In this document: piece after piece, positions 32,784-41,431 of the stretch
How the letters are laid out: the number at the start of each line of letters is the position of its first letter
How positions within the stretch are numbered: the first letter of the stretch is position 1
Assembly (NCBI GenBank): GCA_937974845.1
Contig: CALJVC010000126.1
Span: forward strand, 1-52,379
Reading direction: 5' to 3'
Source of the DNA: an uncultured Pseudogracilibacillus sp.
Lineage (GTDB): Bacteria; Bacillota; Bacilli; Bacillales; Amphibacillaceae
Length of the DNA stretch: 52,379 nucleotides
Made by a program: the position numbers and the translations under genes
Notes under the pieces: generated by a model
Told to the model about the DNA's origin: nothing
The model's database searches: none
The model's input: the letters and a program-made list of their open reading frames with translations, nothing else

Positions 32784-33107
32784 CTAAAATTGATGAAAGG
32801 CCTCGACCGGTAAGACGAAGACCGTCGCTCCACCAATTTCAATCTCCCGCATATTGAAAAAATCTGTACTTGCCCGCATTGGATAGGATGTTGGAGACTG
32901 CTTCACCCTTTCTGAACATTGTAACTTTATAATATCGAGGGCCTCGCCAACCTCCTCCTCTTCACAACCGATCATCAAGGTCGTATTTCCACTCCGTAAA
33001 AAGCCTCCCGTCGAAGCTAACTTCGTCGAACGGAAGCCGCTCTTCCCAAGCTCCTCTGTTAAACGGGCTACATCATTATCCTGCACAATCGCTACGATTA
33101 ATTTCAA
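32784..33107 (-). CDS. darA: Cyclic di-AMP receptor DarA (PII-like)
   Basis: A 107-residue PII-like protein that binds c-di-AMP as a trimer in Bacillus; its output target is not established. The start MKLIVAIVQDND, the FRSTKLASTGGFLRSGNTTLMIG stretch (T-loop and ligand region) and the C-terminal GGATVFVLPVEAFHQF match the family closely. The TTG at 33107 gives the exact family N-terminus; TAAGGA lies 12 bases ahead. An ATG at 33119 would add four residues but overlaps that site. It stands alone here and does not share the usual recR/holB neighbourhood. Confidence 0.93.
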   Translation of the reverse strand: MKLIVAIVQDNDVARLTEELGKSGFRSTKLASTGGFLRSGNTTLMIGCEEEEVGEALDIIKLQCSERVKQSPTSYPMRASTDFFNMREIEIGGATVFVLPVEAFHQF

Positions 33108-33188
33108 TTTACTCACCATTCCTTAGCCTAAAGTAAACCTTAGACCTTTGTTAAATTTAGTAAAACTAATCACTTTCCATTTATACTT

Positions 33189-33197
33189 ATTATACCA
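33189..33197 (-). promoter_or_regulatory. Probable darA promoter (extended -10)
   Basis: On the minus strand TGGTATAAT has an extended -10 with a perfect TATAAT, about 80 bases before the darA start. Confidence 0.45.
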
Positions 33198-33199
33198 AC

Positions 33200-33530
33200 T
33201 TTGCAAAATAAAATCTTGAACAGTTTAGAACAATTCCTAACCCTTTATGGTTTGATTCATAAGGTATGATTAGCTCAATATGTTATATGCATTTTTTTCT
33301 CATTTATGCACCTATAAGAAAATCCCTAAACCGATATTTAGAACCGTTGAATTGTTTAAGGCTTTTAATCTCTATCATTCAATCATCGTAGCATCTACTT
33401 TTCTAGAAAATCTCCCCTGTTCTATACTATCCTTCCCTTGACTATGAAATGTATCCCTACACAATAAAAACTATTTTTTTATTGTATAAGAACTACTCTT
33501 CTGACATTTCTAAATATTATATTATTAGGC
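33200..33530. other. Gene-free stretch between darA and brnQ
   Basis: No coding region is supported here. An A/T-rich inverted repeat, ACAATAAAAA with TTTTTATTGT (about 33461-33486), could form a hairpin but has no gene to terminate. The rest shows nothing recognisable. Confidence 0.5.
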
Positions 33531-33560
33531 TTGCCTTTTCTAAGGTAAATCTAGTATGAT
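33531..33560 (+). promoter_or_regulatory. brnQ promoter
   Basis: -35 TTGCCT (33531-33536), an 18-base spacer and -10 TATGAT (33555-33560). Transcription should begin about 33567, giving a leader of roughly 120 bases. Confidence 0.6.
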
Positions 33561-33585
33561 ACACTATGTTGGATTAAAAAAGGAT

Positions 33586-33644
33586 CAATTTTTGTTTCTA
33601 TAGTCAGAGTTAGCTGATTTTTCAGAAAAGTATAACAAAAATTG
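33586..33644 (+). promoter_or_regulatory. Structured brnQ leader with CodY-like box
   Basis: CAATTTTTGTT (33586-33596) and AACAAAAATTG (33634-33644) form an 11-bp stem. Inside it, ATTTTTCAGAAAAGT (33617-33631) matches the CodY consensus AATTTTCWGAAAATT at 13 of 15 positions. It lies about 50 bases after the start of transcription, fitting a CodY roadblock that senses branched-chain amino acids and GTP. Confidence 0.6.
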
Positions 33645-33687
33645 GTTACTATTTTATCAAACATAGAAGGTAGGAAGGATTTTCAAC

Positions 33688-35040
33688 ATGAATCAACAGA
33701 ATCAAATGGATCGTTCAGCACGTGTAGCTATCGGTTTTATGTTATTTGCTCTATTCTTTGGAGCAGGAAACTTAATCTTCCCGGCCCAATTAGGTCAGGA
33801 AGCTGGAACTAGTTTAGTCCCAGCAATAAGTGGCTTCCTATTAACAGGAGTTGGACTACCCCTTTTAGGGATTCTAGCAATCGGTTTTTCCGGTTCAGAA
33901 AACTTACAGCATCTAGCTAGCCGGGTCCATCCAACCTATGGATTATTTTTCACATCCCTACTATATTTAACGATTGGGCCATTTTTTGCAGCGCCACGAA
34001 CTGGAACCGTAGCTTATGAAATAGGGATTGCTCCTTTAATCGGTGATGCCGCTGGACAAACGGCTCTCTTTATCTTTACATTAGTCTTTTTCGGGATTAC
34101 TTTATTTTTCTCCCTGTATCCGACAAAGCTAGTTGATATTATTGGGAAATTACTAGCCCCGACCTTATTTGTTTTACTTGCTATTTTATTAGCTATCGCT
34201 GTCTTCAATCCAATGGGACCTATTCAAAGTCCGATAGAAGCCTATGAAGAAGGAGCCTTTATTAGAGGGTTTTTAGAAGGCTATAACACTATGGATGCCC
34301 TGGCATCTTTAGTCTTCGGAATGATCGTCATCACCTCTATCCACTCCTTTGGATTACGGACAAAGGGACAAGTCTTTATCGAATTATCTAAATCTGGTTT
34401 AATTGCGACGGTTTTACTAGGAATTATTTATATCGGTATCGCTTATCTAGGGGCAACGAGCGTAAGCACCTTAGGTATGTTTGATAACGGTGGCCCTGTA
34501 CTTAACGGTGCAGCTAGCCATTATTTCGGCACCTTTGGCTCGCTCATTTTAATGGCAGTTATCATGTTAGCCTGTTTAACGACAGCTATTGGACTAGTGA
34601 CTGCTAACGCCGAATACTTTCATATGTTATTTCCAAAAGTAAGCTACAGAGCTTTCGCAATCTTTTTTGCGACTTTAACTTTTATCATTGCTAATTTTGG
34701 ATTAACGAATATTATTAACTTTTCTATCCCAATGTTAATGTTCCTATATCCTTTAGCTATCGTCCTTATGCTACTTACCTTTGTAGCACCTTTATTCAAT
34801 AATGCACGAGTAATCTATGTTGCAACGATTGCTGTTACCTTTGTACTGAGCCTAGTCGACGGACTAGTCGCTCTATGCGATTCCTTAGATATCAGCTTCC
34901 AATGGCTAGCGTCCCTTACAGGTTTTCTCGATCGTATCTTACCTTTTTATAGCCAAGGCTTAGGGTGGTTAATCCCAGCCCTCATTACGATTGTTATCTC
35001 AGGAATTTACGCTAAAGTAACAAAGGCAGAACCAGCATAA
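33688..35040 (+). CDS. brnQ: Branched-chain amino acid:cation symporter BrnQ
   Basis: A 450-residue carrier that takes up leucine, isoleucine and valine with Na+ or H+. It has about twelve membrane helices. The conserved N-terminal ALFFGAGNLIFPAQLGQEAG and the GPFFAAPRTGTVAYE loop are hallmarks of the family. The ATG at 33688 follows AGGTAGGAAGG. A CodY-like box in the leader suggests repression under amino-acid-rich conditions. It is a single gene ending in a hairpin terminator. Confidence 0.95.
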   Translation: MNQQNQMDRSARVAIGFMLFALFFGAGNLIFPAQLGQEAGTSLVPAISGFLLTGVGLPLLGILAIGFSGSENLQHLASRVHPTYGLFFTSLLYLTIGPFFAAPRTGTVAYEIGIAPLIGDAAGQTALFIFTLVFFGITLFFSLYPTKLVDIIGKLLAPTLFVLLAILLAIAVFNPMGPIQSPIEAYEEGAFIRGFLEGYNTMDALASLVFGMIVITSIHSFGLRTKGQVFIELSKSGLIATVLLGIIYIGIAYLGATSVSTLGMFDNGGPVLNGAASHYFGTFGSLILMAVIMLACLTTAIGLVTANAEYFHMLFPKVSYRAFAIFFATLTFIIANFGLTNIINFSIPMLMFLYPLAIVLMLLTFVAPLFNNARVIYVATIAVTFVLSLVDGLVALCDSLDISFQWLASLTGFLDRILPFYSQGLGWLIPALITIVISGIYAKVTKAEPA

Positions 35041-35082
35041 TCAAGGATCGACTGCTAGGATTAAACTACTTTTTAAAATAAC

Positions 35083-35114
35083 AGGCACAGTTCCCGTAGA
35101 GGACTGTGCCTTTT
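35083..35114. terminator. Terminator between brnQ and the convergent tetR gene
   Basis: AGGCACAGTTCC pairs with GGACTGTGCCT around a six-base loop, followed by TTTTAC on the plus strand; the mirrored side is A-rich. Confidence 0.85.
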
Positions 35115-35124
35115 ACATTAGTTC

Positions 35125-35706
35125 CTATTTCAAACCGAACTTCTTCACCGGACCATATAAAATAAGTTCAAAGAGAAAGTTAGCCGCTTCCTCAATATCC
35201 ACCGACTCTTCCGTTTGATAAACATATTCTGCATAAGTAAGAAAGTTCGAAGTAAACATGGCAATAAGTAAATCTAAGGGAAAGGCGCCTTCAATATCGA
35301 TATGGGGTAACACTTTTTCTTCTATAATTGACTTTAACATCTTGTGTAACTTTTGTTGAAAGGATTGATGACCCGCTTTTAAAACAAACTGTAGCAAGCT
35401 CTTATTTTCCGCAAAGACTGTAAATACGTTTACGATTGTTTCATAACGAGTTTTAACGAATAACTCCTTAGTAAATTGTTCCGGGAAATGTTCTAAAATG
35501 ATGGAAAAAATTTTTTCTATTAGCTCATTTTCATAGCTTTCTAACATATCGAACTTATCTTCAAAATGCAGATAAAAAGTCCCCCGATTAATATCCGCCC
35601 TCTCTGTAATTTGCTTAATCGTTAGCTTATGAAAATCCGTACTCTTCAATAATTCATTGCAGGCTTCTAGAATTAGTTTCCGTGTTTTTCGTTGACGTCG
35701 ATCCAT
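35125..35706 (-). CDS. TetR-family transcriptional regulator
   Basis: A 193-residue repressor. The N-terminal helix-turn-helix reads TIKQITERADINRGTFYLHF, followed by FEDKFDMLESYENELIEKI. The C-terminal domain has the look of the TetR_C_7 group. The ATG at 35706 has AAAGGAGAAGG ahead. It is divergent from a YhgE-like membrane gene, the same pairing as yhgD-yhgE in B. subtilis, so the membrane gene is its probable target. An AATATT-N4-AATATT motif at 35775-35790 may be the operator. Confidence 0.9.
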   Translation of the reverse strand: MDRRQRKTRKLILEACNELLKSTDFHKLTIKQITERADINRGTFYLHFEDKFDMLESYENELIEKIFSIILEHFPEQFTKELFVKTRYETIVNVFTVFAENKSLLQFVLKAGHQSFQQKLHKMLKSIIEEKVLPHIDIEGAFPLDLLIAMFTSNFLTYAEYVYQTEESVDIEEAANFLFELILYGPVKKFGLK

Positions 35707-35774
35707 CTATCCCTTCTCCTTTATGACATTTTTTAAAACTAATGAGCATTTTTTTTATATCTTGTTGATTAATG

Positions 35775-35826
35775 AATATTTTCGAATATTTTGCCCATGG
35801 TAATACCGCTTTACTGCTATTATAAT
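35775..35826 (+). promoter_or_regulatory. Possible TetR operator and promoter of the YhgE-like gene
   Basis: AATATTTTCGAATATT (35775-35790) is a short dyad. A TATAAT at 35821-35826 lies 31 bases downstream, with only a weak -35 (TGGTAA). Confidence 0.4.
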
Positions 35827-35873
35827 GAAGATGGAGTTAATGAACGAATTGTTGATTATAAGGAGGAAGATGA

Positions 35874-37085
35874 ACGGATCGAATCCTGAAATCTAATCGA
35901 ATTTTACTTATTCCTTTTCTAGTAGTCATTATTCTAGGGCTTATTTTTATGACTGCGATTTTACCTTTAGTAAAAATAGATCCAAAAGATATTCCTTTGA
36001 GCATCCTTATTCTAGATGAAGATGAGAAAATTACAGAACTATCCGAAGGACTAATTGAAAAGGCTCCAGATGTCGTCGCCTTTGAAAGTTTCTCCTCACA
36101 GGAAGCATTGGACGAAGCTTTAGCTAATCGAGAAATTTACGGTGCCCTCGTATTTCCCGAGTCTTTTTCAGAAAAGCTTGCCAGCCTAACTACTGAGACA
36201 CCGGAAAAGGCTACGATAGAAATCATCGTCAATGAAGGGGCTAACCCAACCATGGCCCAATTAATCGAGACGAATCTTACGAACATGGTCGGCATAATCA
36301 ATACTCAAATGAGCACCCAGATTCTAACTATGATTGGGGAAAAACAGGAGGAAATGCTTGCCCAATTCAAGCCGATGCTCGAGGCCCAAGCCGGTCCGGA
36401 AAGCCCCCTGGCTCAGCTAGAGTCCATGCTCTCACCAATACAGCCGGACAAAGTCTTAGACCTTGCGAATCCTATCGAGGCCGAAGTAATCCACGCCCAT
36501 GCTAGTGATAACTTAGGGAACGCACCTATCGCCTACCTAACAACCGCTTGGTTCACGAGCCTGATTGGTGCGGTTATTTTATACCTCGTCGGTAAGCATC
36601 GTCCGGAAGCAACGAGACAGGATCAGCTGAAGTGGCAAGTTATCCAGACGATCATGCCTTTTGTTTACGGAATTGTCGGAGGCTATATTGCTACCTTGTA
36701 TTCTACTTGGTTGCTCGGTTTTGAATTCGAGCACTTCCATCGTATCGCCTGGTATATCGCCTTCTGTATCGTGGCCTTTACCTTTATGATTTTAGCTACC
36801 GTTCGCTGGCTACGCCTTCCGAGCATCGTCATCTACATTATTTTAATGTTCTTTAGTATGGCGGCGATTCAAATGGCTCCGGAAATGATGCCTAGCGTAT
36901 ATCGAGATTATATCGTTTCTTGGTTACCGCTTCGTATTTACGCCGACGGCTTACGGGACCTCTTATTTTACAGCCAGCAAATCATCAACGATTACAGCAT
37001 GCCTTTACTCTGAGTACTAATTATTTCTTTCATCCTCTTATGGGTAAAGAATATTCTCGATCTAAACAAATTGAAAAAGGCCTAA
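35874..37085 (+). pseudogene. YhgE/Pip-like ABC-2-type membrane protein with damaged start and end
   Basis: The frame encodes an N-terminal membrane helix (RILLIPFLVVIILGLIF), an extracellular domain, and several C-terminal helices from IAYLTTAWFTSLIGAVIL onward. Two lesions are visible. First, the codon seven bases after AGGAGG (35861-35866) is ACG at 35874, and no canonical in-frame start precedes the first helix; the nearby ATG at 35870 is out of frame and stops after eight codons. Second, an in-frame TGA at 37011-37013 cuts the last helix; reading through it gives 23 more codons, starting VLIISFILLWVKNILDL, to a TAA at 37085. An internal ATG at 35949 would skip the first helix. Non-AUG initiation or sequencing errors are alternatives. 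Confidence 0.7.
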
Positions 37086-37094
37086 CAACTATGT

Positions 37095-37128
37095 AGCGGA
37101 AGTAAGTCGACCTTGCTTCCGCTTTTTT
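37095..37128 (+). terminator. Terminator after the YhgE-like gene
   Basis: AGCGGAAG (37095-37102) pairs with CTTCCGCT (37116-37123), then six T. Its placement just after the TAA at 37085, not after the internal TGA, supports the longer original frame. Confidence 0.85.
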
Positions 37129-37159
37129 GAGGCTATTTTTAACCCGTCTAAGGAACAAT

Positions 37160-37505
37160 CAGGGCCATGTAAACGGAAGTCCTTCCTATATACAGTAAAG
37201 GGGTCTATTGTATATAGAAAATCTTTCCGTTTACAAGAAAGGGGCCTACTGTATACAAGAAAATATCCTATTTACACTGGAGCCCTCCACTGTAAACGGG
37301 ATAAATTTTTTCTAAAACCTGTATACAGTAGAGCCTTGCACTGTATACAGAATAAATTTTTTTCAAAACCTGTTTACAGTAGAACCTTACACTGTATACG
37401 AAAGATGACCCCATTTACAGTAGAGAGCGCCCATGTAAAGCAAAATTTTTTCTATTTACAAGGGAGGACTTCACTGTAAACAAAAATTTCCCCCGTATAC
37501 AAGCT
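37160..37505. repeat. Array of 16 GTWWAC palindromic half-sites with 19/22-bp alternation
   Basis: Sixteen hexamers of the form GTWWAC or one base off (GTATAC, GTAAAC, GTTTAC, ATTTAC, GTATAT, GTAAAG) occur between 37169 and 37500. Centre-to-centre distances run 19, 22, 19, 22, 19, 22, 29, 22, 29, 22, 19, 21, 20, 22, 19. The 22-bp pairs enclose a 16-base consensus near AGTAGAG-NNNN-CACT whose ends extend the palindrome, for example GTATACAGT with ACTGTATAC at 37321-37348. The linkers are 13 or 23 bases of A/T-rich GGAAAATTTTTCC-like sequence, differing by one helical turn. No open reading frame is supported. The array lies between the YhgE-like gene and the yxeA-like gene. I know of no name for it. 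Confidence 0.85.
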
Positions 37506-37593
37506 CCTCTACCAGAAGCAAGGACTGGGCCCCATTATACGAAAAAACGTATGAAGCCGGCATAAAAACACCGCTCCACACGTTTCCTTCTTC
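37506..37593. other. Short gene-free stretch between the array and the yxeA-like gene
   Basis: ATACG with CGTAT around six A (about 37537-37552) is a small hairpin. Nothing else is recognisable; no clear terminator for the yxeA-like gene is seen. Confidence 0.4.
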
Positions 37594-37959
37594 CTATTCC
37601 TCAGCCCACTTCTCCTGCACGGCTTTCGGCAACTCTTCCCATGTCACTTCATCATAAGAAGTCACAGACCGATGCTTGTCTAAATACAACTTTAAATAAG
37701 CACCTTCCCGCAATACTTTATGGGCTTCGAATTCTACCTCTTCTTCCTTCCCTTCCTCGTCTACACTAACCGTCCGATAACCATATCGTTCGATAATTTC
37801 GCCACTTTCTAAGCGATCTTCAATCAACTCACTCGGTTCCTCAACGATGACGTAGACATTGCTTTTATTAAAACGATTCCAATCAAACATCATCACCCCA
37901 ATGACCAAAGCTATAAATAAAACAACAGGAATCAACACATACATCGCTTTTTTCATCAT
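37594..37959 (-). CDS. YxeA-family protein (DUF1093)
   Basis: A 121-residue exported or membrane-anchored protein with an N-terminal hydrophobic segment (AMYVLIPVVLFIALVIGV). The EFEAHKVLREGAYLKLYLD segment and the closing EELPKAVQEKW match the YxeA family. In B. subtilis yxeA ends the yxdJKLM-yxeA operon, and here the gene likewise follows a BceB-like permease after about ten bases. It is probably an accessory of peptide-antibiotic resistance; its biochemical role is unknown. Three consecutive ATG codons (37962, 37959, 37956) follow GAGGAGG; the second has good spacing. Confidence 0.85.
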   Translation of the reverse strand: MMKKAMYVLIPVVLFIALVIGVMMFDWNRFNKSNVYVIVEEPSELIEDRLESGEIIERYGYRTVSVDEEGKEEEVEFEAHKVLREGAYLKLYLDKHRSVTSYDEVTWEELPKAVQEKWAEE

Positions 37960-37971
37960 CATCTTCCTCCT

Positions 37972-39813
37972 CTAATCTTCCCTTGGCTTGACCGTTAGAT
38001 AAAAACCCCGTACAGTCAATAAATAAAACATAAAATAAATCAATATAAAACCTAGCATCCATAGAACGACCGGGATAACGAGATTCATTTGTAAAAGTTT
38101 AGAAAAGGCTGTTAAGGCGACTCCGGCATGTATAAGACTTAATAACAAGGGACCTAAAAAAATTAGGAGCATCTGCTTCCGAATTGTCTCCTTCATTTCC
38201 CCTTCTCTAACACCTAACTTAAATAAAATAGGATAAACTGCCTTATCTTCTTCCGCTTCGGTCATCATCTTAAAGAAAATAACACTTCCCATCGCTAATA
38301 AAAACACGACTCCTAAAAAACTCCCAACAAACAAAAGCACACCAGACTGTTCCAACATCAAGTGATATTCCTTTACGCCACTAGAAAAAGCACCGGGTAC
38401 TTTTGCTTCAAGCTCCTCGGATAAACCCCTTTCCTTCTTAAAGTTATAAAGCTGGACTGCCTGGTAAGTTTTCTCTTCTAAAGGTATATCCGCATAGGCA
38501 GAGTCAGTGAAAACTATCATTTTCCCCGGTAAAAGATCCACGTTCACCAAATAATCTGTATACGTATGGATTACGCTATACTCCTCTTTAGCAAGCGCCA
38601 ACTTCCCCTCCTCAGCTTTCTCCAATGTAGGATCGATAAGCAAAACCTGATCGTCCTCTGAAACCTCCCGAAGTTTCCACCCTTGAACCTTGGCAAGATT
38701 CTGGAAGGTACTTTCCGAAAGTACATAGTAAGCCTGAGAAATTTCCCCTTCCTTGTCTATCCCTTCTTTTAAAACAAAGGACACCTGATCCTGAACCTTT
38801 TCAGCCGGAAGCTCATATTCCTCTCCCTCCCACATTAAATGAAAGGGCATGAAGCTAGCGATCGTTTTCTCCGTACTATAATAAAGACCAAAAACTGCCC
38901 CACCCGCCGTAATCGTCGTTGCACTTAAAAGGGCGATAATAGTAAGGCTTCGAGCATTTGCCCGGATCCGATGCAACAATTGAGAAACTGTCCAAACATT
39001 CAATCCCCGCCAAGACCAAGGATGAAAGGAACGTAAAGCAGTTAAACCTTGCACCGAACCTTGATGAAACAGCAAATAACTTCCTAACGCCGTTAAACCA
39101 AGGATAATCAACGGCGTACCTAGACCAAAATATGCCCAAACCGACGATTCCAATAAATCTTGCAAGGCGAGCCAATAGGCAAGGCCGAGGGAAATAATTC
39201 CGAGAAATACGAGGAAAAGATTCGCCCGCGGAGGCTCCTCATGCTTCCGACTCGCCTGAAACAAGTCGAGCAAACGATAACGGTATACTACCCGGAAGTT
39301 AAGTAACGACGTTACGAGAAAAACGACAAAAAAGACGAAGGCCGTATGAAGTAACGCCTCCCAAGAAAAAGTAAAATCCACCGCTAAAGGAAGCCCCATC
39401 AAACGTAATAAAAGCATTAAAAACAAACGGGAGAAAAGAAAACCAAGTAAGGTACCAACGACTAAAGAAACGAAACCGATAACGATATTTTCCCACCATA
39501 AAAGCCAACCGATCGTCGACTTCCGTAAACCTAGCAGGGTGTAAATCCCTATTTCCTGCTTCCTTTTCTTCAGGAAAAAACTATTGGAATACAAAATAAA
39601 AATAGATACAAATAGAAGCAAAACAAACTGCGACTGCATAAGTACCCCTTTTACTTGCGAAGAGGTACTCGCTACTTGACTTATATGCTCACTATAACGC
39701 AAGGTCGCAAAGGTAAAGTAAATCATAATGGAAAAAATCGTCGCCCCAATGTAAAGGGCGTATTGCTTAAGGTTTCGTTCGATATTTTTTAGACCAAGTT
39801 TAACGATCGACAC
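37972..39813 (-). CDS. BceB/YxdM-type FtsX-family ABC permease
   Basis: A 613-residue permease with about ten membrane helices. The first FtsX domain contains KRKQEIGIYTLLGLRKSTIG, and a large extracellular domain of about 200 residues lies between helices 7 and 8 (after SFMPFHLMWEGEEYELP), both typical of BceB-like transporters for peptide antibiotics. Two or three GTG codons are possible starts; the one at 39813, after AGGTGG, gives MSIVKLGLKNIERN and overlaps the upstream ATPase gene. With the ATPase it would form a membrane complex that removes cell-wall-active peptides from their targets. Confidence 0.9.
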   Translation of the reverse strand: MSIVKLGLKNIERNLKQYALYIGATIFSIMIYFTFATLRYSEHISQVASTSSQVKGVLMQSQFVLLLFVSIFILYSNSFFLKKRKQEIGIYTLLGLRKSTIGWLLWWENIVIGFVSLVVGTLLGFLFSRLFLMLLLRLMGLPLAVDFTFSWEALLHTAFVFFVVFLVTSLLNFRVVYRYRLLDLFQASRKHEEPPRANLFLVFLGIISLGLAYWLALQDLLESSVWAYFGLGTPLIILGLTALGSYLLFHQGSVQGLTALRSFHPWSWRGLNVWTVSQLLHRIRANARSLTIIALLSATTITAGGAVFGLYYSTEKTIASFMPFHLMWEGEEYELPAEKVQDQVSFVLKEGIDKEGEISQAYYVLSESTFQNLAKVQGWKLREVSEDDQVLLIDPTLEKAEEGKLALAKEEYSVIHTYTDYLVNVDLLPGKMIVFTDSAYADIPLEEKTYQAVQLYNFKKERGLSEELEAKVPGAFSSGVKEYHLMLEQSGVLLFVGSFLGVVFLLAMGSVIFFKMMTEAEEDKAVYPILFKLGVREGEMKETIRKQMLLIFLGPLLLSLIHAGVALTAFSKLLQMNLVIPVVLWMLGFILIYFMFYLLTVRGFYLTVKPRED

Positions 39814-40567
39814 CTTGACCACCACCTAAAGAAGCTAGCTCCTCCATAATTCTTTGGAAAAACGCTTCCCGACTCTCTTGTCCCCGGAGCAACTCCGTAT
39901 GCAAGCGTCCATCCTTAATAAATAAAATTCTCCGCGAAAAACTCGCCGCAAAAGCATCGTGGGTAACCATCAAAACGGTCGTACGGTGTTCTTCATTTAG
40001 CAAGCTTAAATGTTCTAATAAATCACGGGTCGCCCGAGAATCTAAAGCCCCCGTCGGCTCATCGGCAAAAAGCAGCTTCGGCTCCGTAATCATGGCGCGT
40101 GAAGCAGCCACTCGTTGTTTCTCTCCGCCTGATAACTGATAAGGATATTTATCGATCAACGATTGAATTCGGAAGCGTTCCGTCATCTCCTGCACCCTGT
40201 CTTCAATCTCCTGGCGTGGCCTACGCTGAATAGCAAGGGGTAGGAGAATGTTTTCTTTAACCGTTAAAGAATCGAGTAAATTATAGTCTTGAAAAATAAA
40301 ACCTAAACGATCCCGCCGAAAATCACTCAAGGCCGCCTCCTTCATCCCGACGATATCCTCGCCTTCTATATATACCTTTCCCTTCGTTGGCTGATCGATC
40401 GTCGCTAAAACATTCAATAAAGTCGATTTCCCCGCCCCCGACGGTCCCATCACCCCGACGAACTCCCCTTCTTCTACTGTGAAGGATATATCCTGTAAAG
40501 CCTGGTAACGATTTGCCCCTTTTCCATAAATTTTTTCTACGCCTTCTACTTTTAGTACGTATGTCAT
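39800..40567 (-). CDS. BceA/YxdL-type ABC transporter ATPase
   Basis: A 255-residue ATPase. The Walker A motif is GPSGAGKST, the Q-loop FIFQDYNLL, the signature LSGGEKQRVAASRA, Walker B LLFADEPTGALD and the switch histidine VTHD. It belongs to the MacB/BceA subfamily that pairs with FtsX-type permeases. The ATG at 40567 follows GAGGTGG. It begins a three-gene minus-strand operon with the permease and the YxeA-like protein and is divergent from a two-component system. Confidence 0.94.
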   Translation of the reverse strand: MTYVLKVEGVEKIYGKGANRYQALQDISFTVEEGEFVGVMGPSGAGKSTLLNVLATIDQPTKGKVYIEGEDIVGMKEAALSDFRRDRLGFIFQDYNLLDSLTVKENILLPLAIQRRPRQEIEDRVQEMTERFRIQSLIDKYPYQLSGGEKQRVAASRAMITEPKLLFADEPTGALDSRATRDLLEHLSLLNEEHRTTVLMVTHDAFAASFSRRILFIKDGRLHTELLRGQESREAFFQRIMEELASLGGGQGVDR

Positions 40568-40687
40568 ACTTCCACCTCTTTCGTTACTTCTAGCATAATA
40601 AACGAGACTTACATAAAACCTTCACGAACCTTACAAAATCCTTACATTATAAAAAAGAACGACGAAATCTCTAGCGACGCCTCCTGT

Positions 40688-40696
40688 GGTATAATG
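40688..40696 (+). promoter_or_regulatory. Extended -10 of the two-component operon
   Basis: TGGTATAAT is an extended -10 with a perfect TATAAT at 40691-40696. No good -35 is present, as often seen when an activator is required. An upstream ATG at 40694 lies inside it and cannot be the gene start. Confidence 0.55.
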
Positions 40697-40726
40697 AAGA
40701 AACATGTAATGAAAGGAAGAAAACTA

Positions 40727-41419
40727 TTGCAAGAGGTACAAATTTTAGTCGTAGAAGACGACCAAGATATCGCCCAATTAATCCAAACGGCGCTCCATAA
40801 AGAAGGTTTTACCCAAGTTGCCCTAGCAAACAATCTTCAAGACGGGCTCGAAGCCTTTCGCAGCCTATCGCCTGACCTTGCTATCTTAGATATTATGCTT
40901 CCAGACGGGGAAGGGTATGAGTTATGTCGAACCATTCGGGAAACGTCCCATATCCCGATTATCTTTTTATCCGCGAAGTCAGAAGAAGTTGATAAAATTC
41001 TCGGTCTTGCTATCGGCGGAGACGATTATATGACAAAGCCGTTCAGTCCAAAAGAGCTAGCCTATCGAGTGAAAGCCCAACTTCGCCGATCCGGCCGTTA
41101 TGCCCAACCAGTACCGGAAGCTAAACAGGTCGGTATCTTTTCCATCGACCAAGGGAGGAAGGAAGTGAGCAAAAACGGCCACCCCTTACCTTTAACAGCC
41201 ACAGAACTCGGCCTTATGCTAACCTTCCTAGACCACCCGAGACAAATCTTAAGCAAGGAAACCCTCTTCCAAAGGGTATGGAAGGAAGACTTTTACGGTG
41301 GGGATAATACCGTCATGGTTCACATCCGACGTTTAAGGGAAAAAGTCGAAGACGACCCTTCAAATCCGGTTCATATCCTTACAGTCAAAGGCCTTGGCTA
41401 TCGGTTTATTCCGGAATAA
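40727..41419 (+). CDS. OmpR/PhoB-type response regulator
   Basis: A 230-residue regulator. The receiver domain has the acidic pocket VVEDD, phosphoacceptor Asp55 in LAILDIMLPD, the conserved Lys in MTKPF, and switch residues. The C-terminal winged helix ends in NTVMVHIRRLREKVEDDP and VKGLGYRFI. The TTG at 40727 follows AAAGGAAG by about seven bases. The histidine kinase follows after 12 bases. It is divergent from the BceAB-like operon, which is the likely target by analogy with yxdJK-yxdLM. Confidence 0.93.
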   Translation: MQEVQILVVEDDQDIAQLIQTALHKEGFTQVALANNLQDGLEAFRSLSPDLAILDIMLPDGEGYELCRTIRETSHIPIIFLSAKSEEVDKILGLAIGGDDYMTKPFSPKELAYRVKAQLRRSGRYAQPVPEAKQVGIFSIDQGRKEVSKNGHPLPLTATELGLMLTFLDHPRQILSKETLFQRVWKEDFYGGDNTVMVHIRRLREKVEDDPSNPVHILTVKGLGYRFIPE

Positions 41420-41431
41420 AAGGTGATTTAA

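Noticed and set aside
35949..37013. Simple intact membrane protein gene starting at the ATG 35949
   Set aside because: This start removes most of an evident N-terminal helix and lacks a ribosome binding site, and the TGA cuts the last helix; the damaged-gene reading explains more of the sequence.
37160..37505. CRISPR array
   Set aside because: The recurring units are only 6-10 bp palindromes with related, not unique, intervening sequence, no cas genes are present and the spacing alternates; it does not fit a CRISPR array.
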